A stretch of 64,000 nucleotides of DNA from Reddybacter sp041622675 (GTDB taxonomy: Bacteria > Pseudomonadota > Gammaproteobacteria > Pseudomonadales > Porticoccaceae). Position 1 is the first letter of the stretch. Every line of letters starts with the position of its first letter. Position numbers and translations under genes: made by a program. Location of the stretch: assembly GCA_041622675.1 (NCBI GenBank), contig JBFJYH010000003.1, positions 1-64,000 on the forward strand, in the 5' to 3' direction. The notes under the pieces were generated by a model. That model saw only the letters and a program-made list of their open reading frames with translations. It did not search any database and had not been told where the DNA came from. Of this stretch, positions 54,301-63,165 are shown one piece after another.

Positions 54301-55119
54301 AATTTTCAATGACCCGGTGAGTGGGGGCCAGTTGGCATCTAGTGACTGGGAGTCGAATGCATTGATATCAACCGCGCCTTGCCAGCTCAGTTTGTCCAGT
54401 AGGTTTTCGAGTTTGGCCTTGAGTGACAGAGTGAGTGCGCCATTCACCGTTTGCCTTAGCTGCGTGGCCTTTACGTTCCCAGCGAGCTGACCACTGCCCT
54501 GAACCATGGCCTGCGAGGGCAAGCGGGCTCGCCATTGGATTTTCAGGGTATGGCGATAATTTCTAGTGGGTTGCAAGCTCCCTGCGATGGTCACATTGAA
54601 GTCATCGTTTTCCAGGGAAAGTTCCTCAATGTTAACGTTCCCGAGTAGCGCGTTTGCCTTGAGTTTAGCTTGACGTAAGTTGAGATTTGCATCGCCCTGA
54701 TTCAGGACGATGCCCTCCACTAACAGTTCGTCCAGGGTCAGCAACCAAGGTAATTGAATATCGGGCAGTGCAAGGGTTTTCGCGGCAGGGTCGGTATCTG
54801 ATGGCGGTAACTGGATATTAAGCGCGTTGACCTGGACACGGTGAATGTCGACATGAGTACTCAATAAAGAACCCGGCGACCAGTCGAGGGTGATCTGTTC
54901 GGCAGTCACTACGCCTTTGTCAAATCTGTAGGTCAGTCCGTGCAAGGCAATGGGACCAATTAATCGGCCTTCAATTTTTTCAATAGTGAGTTCGGGGGGC
55001 AGGCGGTTCTGGGTCTTTTCATAAATCCAGACCAGGCCACTTTGTGTTGTGCTTAAGGCGATCACCACAATAAACGTCAGTAGTCCTACCGCTATGAGGC
55101 AGCGTGTGAGCAACTTCAT
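51343..55119 (-). CDS. tamB: TamB, translocation and assembly module inner subunit
   Basis: 1258-residue AsmA-like protein: N-terminal membrane anchor (LLTRCLIAVGLLTFIVVIALS), long repeated beta-rich groove across the periplasm, and C-terminal DUF490 domain (GGSVLLQEEPGQATRAKGEITIPEGRYRAYGQRLDIEQGRFIFSG... and LSYLLLGRP). It links the inner membrane to TamA and moves proteins or phospholipids. The start ATG lies 8 bases after the tamA stop. Length near the E. coli form (1259). Confidence 0.96.
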   Translation of the reverse strand: MKLLTRCLIAVGLLTFIVVIALSTTQSGLVWIYEKTQNRLPPELTIEKIEGRLIGPIALHGLTYRFDKGVVTAEQITLDWSPGSLLSTHVDIHRVQVNALNIQLPPSDTDPAAKTLALPDIQLPWLLTLDELLVEGIVLNQGDANLNLRQAKLKANALLGNVNIEELSLENDDFNVTIAGSLQPTRNYRHTLKIQWRARLPSQAMVQGSGQLAGNVKATQLRQTVNGALTLSLKAKLENLLDKLSWQGAVDINAFDSQSLDANWPPLTGSLKIESQGDLEMAIFSGTMNGDNPAHGSFAATFALQRLGNNTLEIENLSIHAPRDKAPKDPRLASRLNIQGQWLLGANGGDIKLNLNWQHLRWPMQETPWFDSAKGAASIEGNLEHYKIQLSSDKPWPQIPDSTWSVRAQGSPSGLEIQSLHISALGGEIKAVGQLNWSPALTWDAEINTTNLNPASLSPQWPGQLSGTVISSGRIDEERLIADVDIKNLHGQLRDYPVSLSSRFTWGSTPGEDSGLDMAHLDIAQLEFSSGKARVSAQGTLGESSALQWRINAMDIGALYPQAKGQLQAQGSLSGSRETPVIEATLKGRHLALPDYQIGAIEGQVAVDVLHWQDTKIELTSQALLLKGQALQKLTIKGGTERLKVDAVADQASMQLEFAGTPTQKGWQGQLKRADIQSKLFNDWQLVGPSFLNIEHDALSTDTLCWQNNEGAKLCTSLIRRASSWHSKLTIDRLSLLLFSKWLPEDLKVDGKLAASATLNLQGETLLGQASLELPKGVVHYPILEGERDQWAYRGGNVTFLLNENGLQSNAKLAMSNGDQLQFEAELPGAQLLGLDSTTQALRASAQLSAHDLGLVEALIPEIQDLHGQVAVDLNVTGTLAKPALKGSAKLIDGSLRIPRLGITVDQLSLLSQNSAVENINFQLKARSGEGNLVVEGKTALNKNRGWPTEFFIKGEDFTIAQIPEAQIRVSPDLLVRVQKHKVRVSGDVHIPYARLQPKDITSAAQVSGDTIILGDEAQPTEKWAITSDVRLTLGDHVDFYGYGFEGRFGGSVLLQEEPGQATRAKGEITIPEGRYRAYGQRLDIEQGRFIFSGGPPSNPGIDVRAVRHINQVTVGVKLRGNLNKPQIELFSNPAMGETDTLSYLLLGRPIEGASSEDGNMMAQAALALGLSGGDRIARGLGNRFGMDEMRIDSNDTGDQASLVMGRHLTPRLYIGYGVGLIQAINTFNVHYQLSKHWQLKGESGENSGIDILYTIDR

Positions 55120-55127
55120 GGCGGATT

Positions 55128-56867
55128 TCAAAGGTCTGGCCCGATACTGATGTGCAGTCGCCAAGGGTGGTCATCGCGGCTCATGGCCGTGGCTAGGTCG
55201 ATACGAACCGGGCCAACCGGTGAGCGCCAACGAACGCCCAGTCCGGCACCTCTTTCCAGCTTGTCATCAAAATCATCCATGGCATTGCCGACATCGTGGA
55301 ATACGGCGACAGCCCACTTATGATTCAGGCTGTGTTCAAACTCAATACTCCCGACCATCAAATGGTTACCACCAATCACCTCATCAGAGTCGTCTTTTGG
55401 GCCTAGTGACTGGTAGCTAAAACCCCGAACGCTTTGAGCGCCACCGGCAAAAAAGCGCACCGAAGAGGGTAGCTGCTGAAAATCTTTTGTCCAGGTGGTG
55501 GCGATTCGGCCACGGCTAATCAGACGGTTGCGTTGGCTAAGGCGATTAATGACTTTGATGCCACCATGGAGCTGCAAAAAGCTCACATCTGATAGGAAAT
55601 CCTCTCGGGCACCACGTAAGCCGATGTCGAAACGTATCCCATCAAAGCGGGTGATGACGTTGTCCCCCCATGAGCGAGTCCAGTTAACGCCTGGCATCAA
55701 CAAGGTGGATTCCCCTCGATCACTGCCGACTACAAATTCTTCTACCTGATAATTAATGAAAAGGGATTCACGCCAAAGACTGCGGTTGCGATTGAGGTTG
55801 ACGCCCAGAGTGCGCACGGTGCTATCACTCGTGTCGGTTTTTTCATTGACCTGGCCAATGTTGTAAATGATTTGGTCGGTACGGGGGTTGAGCACCGGCA
55901 CTCGGTAAGCGGCACTGAGGCTATAGCCAATTTCAGAAATTTTGGCATCGCTATTAAAACGGTGCCCACGATCGTTGACACGTGGCATTTCCCAGTTGAA
56001 GCCGGTGCGAGCACCAGTGTCGGTGCCGTAACCTAGGCCCAAGCCATAGCGATGGGGCTTGCGTGGTGTTAAGGCGACAGTAACGGGGATTGCAGCAATT
56101 TCAGTTTGTGGTTCGCCAGGCGAGACTTCAACGCTCTGAAAGTAGTTGCTGTCATTGAGGGCTTGTTGTAAATCGATGAGTGCATCGTAGTGATATGGAG
56201 AACCTTGCTCGAAGGTAACGTAGCGCTGTAGCAGTTGCGGCTCCAGTAAATCTTGTTCTAATTGCACGGCGCCAAAGTGATAACGGTGGCCACCCTCATA
56301 GTACAACACAATACGGGCTTCGTAGGTGTTCAGATCAATGACCACTCGGTGTTCAGTGAAATGAGCGTCCATGTAGCCTCGCTCGGCAGCCAGTCTGGTG
56401 AGATCAGTTTTCAGGCTTTCGTAGTCGAAATGACTGAAAATATCGCCTTTATTAAGAGGGCGCTGATCAATTAAGCGGCGAAACGCTGGGTCTTCACTCA
56501 TTTCTTGATTGATTGTAAAGTCAAATTCACCAATAGGCAGGGGCGGACCAGGGTCGACAATATAGTTGGCCTGCCAGTGGTTGTCCGATGTTTGGAGCAG
56601 TTCGGCTTTTACCACCGGCCGATAAAAGCCGAAGGGCTGGATGGCTCGGGAGACTTCTGAGGGCGCTTTTTTGTGGAGTCGGCGCAGGCGACCCTCGCTC
56701 ATTAAAGGGTGTTTTTTCTGCTGTTCCAGACTGAGAAACAGGCGGATATTGTTTTCTAATTTCTTATCGACGCCGCTGATCTTAACACTAATGGTCAGTT
56801 GTGCGAATGCGAGTGGTGAAACAAGAGTGATCAATAGCGCCAACGTCAGCCGCTGTATTATGGGCAT
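55128..56867 (-). CDS. tamA: TamA, Omp85-family outer-membrane subunit
   Basis: 579 residues from ATG 56867: signal peptide MPIIQRLTLALLITLVSPLAFA, three POTRA domains (about 25-260) and a 16-stranded barrel with the Omp85 loop VRGFSYQSLGP and C-terminal HLHISIGPDL-like strand. Frame extends further upstream in mscS but the ATG directly before the signal peptide is correct. Partner of tamB. Confidence 0.95.
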   Translation of the reverse strand: MPIIQRLTLALLITLVSPLAFAQLTISVKISGVDKKLENNIRLFLSLEQQKKHPLMSEGRLRRLHKKAPSEVSRAIQPFGFYRPVVKAELLQTSDNHWQANYIVDPGPPLPIGEFDFTINQEMSEDPAFRRLIDQRPLNKGDIFSHFDYESLKTDLTRLAAERGYMDAHFTEHRVVIDLNTYEARIVLYYEGGHRYHFGAVQLEQDLLEPQLLQRYVTFEQGSPYHYDALIDLQQALNDSNYFQSVEVSPGEPQTEIAAIPVTVALTPRKPHRYGLGLGYGTDTGARTGFNWEMPRVNDRGHRFNSDAKISEIGYSLSAAYRVPVLNPRTDQIIYNIGQVNEKTDTSDSTVRTLGVNLNRNRSLWRESLFINYQVEEFVVGSDRGESTLLMPGVNWTRSWGDNVITRFDGIRFDIGLRGAREDFLSDVSFLQLHGGIKVINRLSQRNRLISRGRIATTWTKDFQQLPSSVRFFAGGAQSVRGFSYQSLGPKDDSDEVIGGNHLMVGSIEFEHSLNHKWAVAVFHDVGNAMDDFDDKLERGAGLGVRWRSPVGPVRIDLATAMSRDDHPWRLHISIGPDL

Positions 56868-56889
56868 GCAGGTATCCCAGATCAAAACA

Positions 56890-57747
56890 TCATGATGAGT
56901 TTGACGACTTATCAGCCGTCTTTTGGATGGGAAAGGGTTCCGTGACGCTGCCAGTGTAGAGGGAGAGATGGGGGAAAGGTATTTCAATGTCCTGCTCGTC
57001 AAAAGCAGTTTTAATTTCTTCATAGATACTATTTTTTAGGTCGAGAAAGTTTTCCCGTTTGGCCCATACTGAAAACTGAATATCCAGCGATGAATTGCCA
57101 AAGCCCTGGAAAATGTACCGCGGTTTGGGCTCCTCAAGGCAAAGTGGATTTTTATCGGCTATTTCCTCCAGTATTGCCCGTACCTTTTTAAGATCTTCTT
57201 TGTAGGCAACGCCCATTAACAGGTCAGCACGACGAATGGGGAAGCGGCTAAGGGTTGTGACCTCCGATTTAATCAGCGACTCGTTGGGAATACGCACAAA
57301 TAAATTATCGAAGGTGCGCAATTTGACTGATAGTGGGTCAATGGAAAGCACTTCCCCCGTTGTGCTCCCGACACGAATCACATCACCTACGGTGAAGGGC
57401 CGCTCGGCAACCAGAAATAGACCGCTGATGAGATTGGACGCCGAGGTTTGTGAGGCAAAGCCAATGGCCACACTGAAAATCCCCGCAGCGCCCAGTAGCA
57501 CACTGAGATTAAAGCCGAGTTGATGCAGGGCAGTGACGACAAAGAGGATCAAAATGAGGTAATAGCTGCCCCGTTTCAGTACCATAGCGCGGTGACTGTC
57601 TATCTTTTTCCCGGCGATACTGCTGAGTCCGGAGCTAGCTAATTTAGCAATCACCAAACCCAAAATGACAACGATCACGGCCCGAGTTATCGCCCAGAGC
57701 TTTTCGCTGCTGAGGAAGTTGATAATGTCTCTCCAATACTCGCTCAT
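56890..57747 (-). CDS. Small-conductance mechanosensitive channel (MscS family)
   Basis: 285-residue MscS-type channel: three N-terminal transmembrane helices, pore-lining VLLGAAGIFSVAIGFASQTSASNLISGLFLVAERPFTVGDVI, beta domain and C-terminal alpha/beta domain ending EIPFPHLSLYTG. GAGG precedes the ATG at 57747 (an in-frame GTG 6 bases earlier is less good). Releases ions on hypo-osmotic shock. Immediately downstream of the DUF432 gene, which commonly pairs with such channels. Confidence 0.93.
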   Translation of the reverse strand: MSEYWRDIINFLSSEKLWAITRAVIVVILGLVIAKLASSGLSSIAGKKIDSHRAMVLKRGSYYLILILFVVTALHQLGFNLSVLLGAAGIFSVAIGFASQTSASNLISGLFLVAERPFTVGDVIRVGSTTGEVLSIDPLSVKLRTFDNLFVRIPNESLIKSEVTTLSRFPIRRADLLMGVAYKEDLKKVRAILEEIADKNPLCLEEPKPRYIFQGFGNSSLDIQFSVWAKRENFLDLKNSIYEEIKTAFDEQDIEIPFPHLSLYTGSVTEPFPIQKTADKSSNSS

Positions 57748-57764
57748 ACCCACCTCTGTACCAG

Positions 57765-58574
57765 TTAGCTGAAGACCGCGTTAAAGGCTCGGATTAATAC
57801 GCCAGCATTAGCGGTATCGCGAGGCTCGCTCAATAGTGTCGGGGATGTTGTTTGCTTCGGTGCTTTATCATCAATTTTTAATTCCGCCATATCGCCATCT
57901 CTACCACGAATTAATGTTACCTTGGGAGTCCATAATTGACCCTCGGAGCAGGCATAGAGTGATAAGAGTGCGGAGGGTAAATTGATACGCTCTACGGTTA
58001 AAGTGGTATCTGCCTGGTTGCGAATGAGCACCGGTGTTATTGCGCGATGTACTCGCTGTGGCAGTTCTGCCAAGTTGATACGGCAGTGGGTCGCGGAGGC
58101 ATAACAGAGCTCACCCTCAAGGGTGGAGGGGCCAAACCAGGTGTCTGATGGCCGCTGGATGGCGATTTCTTCTAACAGGGTGGTTGGTGATGTTGCCAGC
58201 GCCAGTTCTATCCACAGCGGTGAGCTGATATAGAGTGTCACCGTCTCGCCGGCGGTTAAATTAAAGGGAACCCGTGGGCGAGAAATAATGGGGCGATCGG
58301 CGAGCCGGGGGGTCAAGGTCAGTTGTTTTACCAGCTGGCTGAAAATATAGCGCGAGTGCGTATCCAGCGTTTCTGGAAGTTGATCGCAGCGCTGAAACTC
58401 CCAGCTACCATCGTCGTTATCAAAATTGCTGGTTCTCTGATGGCCAATCTGCCATTCACCGTCGAGACAGCGCACGATCAGCGTCAGCGGCCCAATGCGC
58501 CACTGCAAACTTTGTGCGTGGGGTGGCGTAAAACTGCCCCACCAGTGAGGCGGTTTGTCAAACTCTGTCGCCAT
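57765..58574 (-). CDS. DUF432-like protein next to an MscS channel
   Basis: 269-residue cytoplasmic protein with no membrane helix; Trp/Arg-rich N-terminus (PPHWWGSFTPPHAQSLQWRIGPLTLIVR) and mostly beta-rich content. DUF432 proteins are recurrent neighbours of MscS, which is the main reason for the name; motif confirmation is limited. Seventeen bases separate its stop from the channel ATG, so they form an operon. A modulator of the channel is a plausible inference. Confidence 0.66.
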   Translation of the reverse strand: MATEFDKPPHWWGSFTPPHAQSLQWRIGPLTLIVRCLDGEWQIGHQRTSNFDNDDGSWEFQRCDQLPETLDTHSRYIFSQLVKQLTLTPRLADRPIISRPRVPFNLTAGETVTLYISSPLWIELALATSPTTLLEEIAIQRPSDTWFGPSTLEGELCYASATHCRINLAELPQRVHRAITPVLIRNQADTTLTVERINLPSALLSLYACSEGQLWTPKVTLIRGRDGDMAELKIDDKAPKQTTSPTLLSEPRDTANAGVLIRAFNAVFS

Positions 58575-58923
58575 GATTTTCCCTGTGAATTGGACGCTGA
58601 TACGCTGTCATTAAAAAGCTATAAAAGAATGATGATTTGTTGGTCAGAGTATATTCAACGATTGCTCTTCTTGCCGTGTTGAGTTCTTGTGATATTTCCC
58701 ATTGGGACAAGAATAACATCCACAATGCCATAAGCGATAAGTGGGGAAGGTTGAATTTCGTCACACTCGTCCGAATAGTCCGTGGCTGAAAATAGTGCCA
58801 GCCGGGTAGGGCATTGGCAAAACTAAAGAGATAACTCCTTTTCTACAGGGGTGAGAAGGGACAAATGAGACAGATGTGATCGTAAGTTATGGCTAGTGAT
58901 CATGCCTCGTTAGAGTGACCCCA
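58575..58923. other. Intergenic region without a recognisable gene
   Basis: 349 bases upstream of the DUF432/mscS unit and downstream of psiE-like. A 68-codon minus-strand frame at 58558-58764 has no family look and overlaps the DUF432 start. A promoter for DUF432 should lie here, but I cannot name hexamers with confidence. Confidence 0.35.
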
Positions 58924-59421
58924 TTATGGTTCTTTTGTCGGCGTGACAGCTTTGGCAGAACTCGGGTCGGTGTTTGCTGCGATGCGCTTATCCCTTTGGA
59001 AACTGCTGGCGCTAGCGATACGTATCAAACCGAGGGCCAACAATAAGGCGCTGAGTGCAAATGTGTCTTCTGTGTCGAGCCGGTGGTGAAAGAGTTCGAT
59101 CATAATATGGCGTAGTACAAAGACTATACCGGCGTCGATGACGGGGGTTAGCCGCAAGCGGCGAGAGGTAAAATATTCAGCTAATGAACGGGATAACTCG
59201 ATGAGGACAAATAAAGTCAATACATCGGTAAAAATATTTAAATAGCTCCCGGTGATACCCCCGGCCTGAATCAAGGTGCTAACCTGGAAGAACAAGCGCA
59301 CCACGCCGATGATCATGATCACCGTGATGAACAGGAGAATAACGCCAAATATTAGACCTGTGGCCGTTTCGTAGAGTTGTTTAATTCTCTCTTGCAGCAG
59401 TGAAGTGTTTAGCTTGCTCAT
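58924..59421 (-). CDS. PsiE-family membrane protein
   Basis: 165 residues with four transmembrane helices (about 20-45, 62-80, 95-110 and 120-135): LIFGVILLFITVIMIIGVVRLFF, DVLTLFVLIELSRSLAEYFTSRRLRLTPVIDAGIVFVLRHIMIELFHHRLDTEDTFALSALLLALGLIRI. It fits the phosphate-starvation-inducible PsiE family. Function in the family is undefined. No Pho box is seen before it. Confidence 0.85.
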   Translation of the reverse strand: MSKLNTSLLQERIKQLYETATGLIFGVILLFITVIMIIGVVRLFFQVSTLIQAGGITGSYLNIFTDVLTLFVLIELSRSLAEYFTSRRLRLTPVIDAGIVFVLRHIMIELFHHRLDTEDTFALSALLLALGLIRIASASSFQRDKRIAANTDPSSAKAVTPTKEP

Positions 59422-59878
59422 AAGTTCAGATGTCCAGTTCTGGTGGGCTATAGTGACTGGATATGTTGCGTGTGTCGATTTATTTCTAAGTGACGATTTG
59501 GTCGTGTGCAGACGTAAAATGCTAGGGTTAAAATGGGGGGTGTGCCTAAGGTTTTGCGTATTTCTCCAGCCAGAGTGATTGTAGCTTGAGCGAGAAAACC
59601 CGATAAATAATTGATCAATAGTGTACTGGCGTCACTGATATGTAAAAAAACTAAGGCTTAGCTTCTTTACTCAGCTTGCCAACCACGCTCCGGATAATCG
59701 GTGTGAGTAATTTATCACGGTATAAAGTTTTTCAGTGTACTATCGGCGGATGACTGAAGGTGATTACCGTATTTACTGTATGGCCTTGGAGGTCATGGCC
59801 CCTTCAAAAAGAGAAGTCGATTGTTAAGAGTGGTTCGATGGCGTTTATTGTCGGCGAATACGCAAATGAGTAGGGGTG
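59422..59878. other. Divergent intergenic region between psiE-like and corA
   Basis: 455 bases. Nothing convincing beyond an imperfect short hairpin (GGCC..GGCC near 59784-59802). A 22-codon minus-strand frame (59643-59708) with protein-like content but no start is treated as chance. Confidence 0.35.
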
Positions 59879-59884
59879 ATGGAC

Positions 59885-60856
59885 ATGATTAAAACGCGGT
59901 TATTTTTGTCTGGCGATATGCAAGTGGGTGGCGCGGAGCTAATTGCTACTTGGCGCAATCATCCCGACGCCGTTATTTGGGTCGATTTGGTTGACAATCA
60001 ACAAGCGAGCGAGGCTGAGCTGTTAGAGCGCGAATTTGCTATCCATGCACTTGCTATAGAGGATGCCCAGCGTGACCGACACCCGCCAAAAATTGAAGCC
60101 TTCAGTGACTACACGTTTATCTTGTTAAAAGGCCTGTCTGCAGATTCTAAAGATATCGATTTCGATACTATTCAGCTGGCGCTGTTTGTTGGCGAAAATT
60201 TTTTGATAACCCGTCACAGTGGTGCTTCAAAAAGCATTAATTACCTAGAGGCCCATCTGGCGAGTCAGCTTGATTTGACGGAGTACAGTGATTTGTCCAA
60301 GTTGGCGCTGTTGTTGTGTCGTCTCGTGGTTGATCGCTATTTAGATATTCTACTGGCGCTTGAGCCTCGTCTCGAAGAGCTTGAAGAGTTGATGCTGGAA
60401 CATGCCGACGATAGCTTACTGGCAGAACTGATTGGCTATAAAAGTGATCTGAAAAGACTCGGGCGCTTTGCCACTTATCACGAACAACTGTTCAGGCGCC
60501 TGCGGGATAAGACCTTCCCAGGATTTAGCGACAGTGACCGCAGTCATGAAATTATTGATGTCTGGGAGCAGCAGGAGCGGGCCTGTAGCCTTTCGCTACT
60601 CTATTACGAGACTGCATCGGATTTGATAGACGGCTATATCTCCATCGCTTCGCACCGGCTGAATCAGATTATGAAAATACTCACTATCATCACAGCTGTG
60701 TTTGTACCACTCAGTTTTCTGGCCGGTATTTACGGGATGAATTTTGAGAATATGCCGGAGCTTCACTCTCGGTCGGGCTACTTTATTCTTTTGGGGGTCA
60801 TGGTGACGATAGCGACGACCTTTTTAATCGCCTTCAGAAGAATGAAGTGGTTATGA
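59885..60856 (+). CDS. corA: CorA-family divalent-cation transporter
   Basis: About 323 residues: large N-terminal cytoplasmic domain and two C-terminal helices with the pore motif YGMNFENMPEL followed by a short tail (RRMKWL). CorA-type Mg2+/Co2+ channel; the MPEL loop fits CorA more than ZntB. Start codons at 59876 (GTG), 59879 and 59885 (ATG) are possible; 59885 has AGGGG about 8 bases upstream. Its stop overlaps the next mscS-type gene by four bases. Confidence 0.9.
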   Translation: MIKTRLFLSGDMQVGGAELIATWRNHPDAVIWVDLVDNQQASEAELLEREFAIHALAIEDAQRDRHPPKIEAFSDYTFILLKGLSADSKDIDFDTIQLALFVGENFLITRHSGASKSINYLEAHLASQLDLTEYSDLSKLALLLCRLVVDRYLDILLALEPRLEELEELMLEHADDSLLAELIGYKSDLKRLGRFATYHEQLFRRLRDKTFPGFSDSDRSHEIIDVWEQQERACSLSLLYYETASDLIDGYISIASHRLNQIMKILTIITAVFVPLSFLAGIYGMNFENMPELHSRSGYFILLGVMVTIATTFLIAFRRMKWL

Positions 60857-63012
60857 TTTGGCGCTGGCTTTGCTGCCTCGCACTGGCCGCGAGTGCGGTA
60901 GTTGAGGCGCTGGAAGAGCCCCCGCCTGCGCCTGACCTTCGTGCCCTAGATGCGGGGTGGTGGGCTTATTTCGAGCCTGCACAGCCACTCGCTGCTAGCG
61001 ACTTGAAAGCGCGTATAGCAAAAAACCGTGATTCCCTTGAACAGTTGATGGCGGGCTTAAATGACAAGCAGGGCAAACACTTCCCGCTGTTTGTGCAGCA
61101 AGTGAATGAGGGCCTAGAGCGCTTTGTTAAACTCAGGGATTTATCGCTTACACCTCCTTCCATTGCGCTACCCTTAGACCAATATTCTCTGGCTGGTGCC
61201 CAGGCGCGCTTTATGGTCTGGCGAGAATTACGGCGAACCTACGAACTGGAGCAGAGTGACCTCGAGTGGCAACAAGCTCAGCTTGCCACCGGTCGCAAAC
61301 GCCAGGCAAAACGCCGTGGTGAGTACCTGAATCTCCGTGAGGCTGATCCTCAGCGTTTAACGAAAGCGATTAGTTTAATGGCCAGTCGAGTTAATCTGGA
61401 GCTGACATCGTTACAAAATAAGCAGCAAGGGGCAAAGCTGGCGATAGTGGCAAAACAGCTTGGCGAGCTTGGCGAAGAACTCGCGTCGATTCGCTTGAAA
61501 CTAGTTCCATCACCCAATGCTGTAGAAGTTTTGGGGAGGCGTCAGGCACAAGCGCAAAGTAAGGCCGATGCTTTGCACGAGAAAGCCATTGCCCACAACG
61601 CCACTTCTTTGCTCGAAGAGTCTCTGGATAGCGATGGTCTAAAATATAGAACCTTGGTCAATACCACCATCGAAATTGATAGTGCCATTTATGCACTAGC
61701 TGCAAAGCGTTATCAGCTCATGGCTCTATTAGAAGGGCGGCTCGCAACACAGCAAGCTACTGAAAAACAAGGTGCTCTTTTACGAGAAACGGTAAAAAAG
61801 TTCGATGAATTCTCAACGGCTATCCAACAGCAAGCCCTGTTTTGGCGGTCTTTAAACCTACAGACGCGCAAATTTTTAACGCTGCAAAGCACAGCCTTAG
61901 CTGGCGAGCAGGGTGCACTGTTGCAGCGGATGAATACTCAGCTAGAGGCCAATGATCTTAGTTTGGAAGAATTTGAACTGGAATCGGATAAGGCCCGCTT
62001 TATTGGGCAAATCGCCCTAGCGACAGTAAAAGACGACGCGGGTTGGTTGGATAGAGGGCTGTTTGCGATGGACGCAGGCTTTGAACAAGGCTGGGACAAG
62101 CTTGTGCAATGGCTGAGTGCAAGTTTAATAGAAATTAATGAGGTGCCCTTGACGGCTATGGGCTTGCTGCGGGTGATCTTTATTATTTTCCTCGCCTGGT
62201 TGCTGTCAAAGTTATTGGGGCGTGGTTTAAATAAACTGGCGGCCCATAACGAGGTGCTAAGCCCCAGTGCAATCTATACCCTGGGCAGGATTGTTCACTA
62301 TCTTGTGCTGGTGTTAGGCGCCATCATTGCTTTGTCCTCCATTGGTCTGGACTTTACTAAGTTTGCACTATTTGCTAGTGCTTTGGGCGTGGGTATTGGT
62401 TTTGGCTTGCAAAACCTTATTGGCAATTTTGTGTCTGGTCTCATTATTCTTTTTGAAAAAAGTCTTAAGGTCGGGGATTTTGTCGAGCTGTCTTCAGGGC
62501 TCTCCGGGGAAGTCAAAGAAATCAATATGCGCGGTACATTAATTACCACCAATGACAACATTGACATTATTGTGCCCAATTCCGATTTTGTGAATAACCA
62601 GGTGACCAACTGGACACTGCGTGAAACTTATCGCCGTATTCATGTGCCCTTTGGCGTCGCCTATGGCACGGACAAAGACCTTGTTAAACAGGCCGCTTTA
62701 GAGGCAGCGGACGAGGTCAAGTGGACCCTGAGCGAAGATATCAACAGAAAGCCACAGGTTTGGTTGGTACAATTTGGCGACAGCAGCCTTAATTTTGAAT
62801 TGGTGGTCTGGCTAAAGGCAGAAGCGGTAAAAAGGCCCGGTGCTGTAAATGCTGCCTACTTGTGGGAGATTGACACGAAACTTAAACAGCATGGTGTCGA
62901 AATTCCTTTTCCCCAGCGGGACTTGCATTTGCGAAGCGTATTTGGCGAAAAGGATGAGGCCGGGTTGGCGCTTCTGAACACGCAGCGCGACAATGACTCC
63001 GGCCCCGCGTGA
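60853..63012 (+). CDS. Large mechanosensitive channel of the MscS/MscK type
   Basis: 719 residues: signal-like N-end, periplasmic coiled-coil-rich region (about 30-400), a transmembrane section (about 430-500) and the MscS pore and beta domain (FALFASALGVGIGFGLQNLIGNFVSGLIILFEKSLKVGDFVELSSG, about 515-560) and C-terminal EIPFPQRDLHLRS. Larger than MscS itself, closer to MscK/YbiO in layout. Start set by the ATGA overlap with corA; an earlier GTG is in the overlap. Confidence 0.92.
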   Translation: MIWRWLCCLALAASAVVEALEEPPPAPDLRALDAGWWAYFEPAQPLAASDLKARIAKNRDSLEQLMAGLNDKQGKHFPLFVQQVNEGLERFVKLRDLSLTPPSIALPLDQYSLAGAQARFMVWRELRRTYELEQSDLEWQQAQLATGRKRQAKRRGEYLNLREADPQRLTKAISLMASRVNLELTSLQNKQQGAKLAIVAKQLGELGEELASIRLKLVPSPNAVEVLGRRQAQAQSKADALHEKAIAHNATSLLEESLDSDGLKYRTLVNTTIEIDSAIYALAAKRYQLMALLEGRLATQQATEKQGALLRETVKKFDEFSTAIQQQALFWRSLNLQTRKFLTLQSTALAGEQGALLQRMNTQLEANDLSLEEFELESDKARFIGQIALATVKDDAGWLDRGLFAMDAGFEQGWDKLVQWLSASLIEINEVPLTAMGLLRVIFIIFLAWLLSKLLGRGLNKLAAHNEVLSPSAIYTLGRIVHYLVLVLGAIIALSSIGLDFTKFALFASALGVGIGFGLQNLIGNFVSGLIILFEKSLKVGDFVELSSGLSGEVKEINMRGTLITTNDNIDIIVPNSDFVNNQVTNWTLRETYRRIHVPFGVAYGTDKDLVKQAALEAADEVKWTLSEDINRKPQVWLVQFGDSSLNFELVVWLKAEAVKRPGAVNAAYLWEIDTKLKQHGVEIPFPQRDLHLRSVFGEKDEAGLALLNTQRDNDSGPA

Positions 63013-63165
63013 TGGGGTTTCAGCTCAGAGACTATAAATCCGCGCCTAAAAAAGTGGCGGAATATAATACAAATATAATACACAGGGCAATCATGGTAGA
63101 GCGCGTAGAAATGCAAACAACCACCCAGTGGTCACTGGTTGAGAGAGCCCGGGGGTGGCATTGAT

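Noticed and set aside
55120..55164. Earlier in-frame ATG of tamB inside tamA
   Set aside because: The ATG at 55119, right before the membrane anchor and 8 bases after tamA, fits the family start.
58558..58764. 68-codon minus-strand frame at the DUF432 start
   Set aside because: Overlaps the DUF432 start, has no family resemblance and no clear ribosome site.
59643..59708. Minus-strand 22-codon frame (YRDKLLTPIIRS...) between psiE-like and corA
   Set aside because: No start codon or ribosome site and too short; taken as chance.
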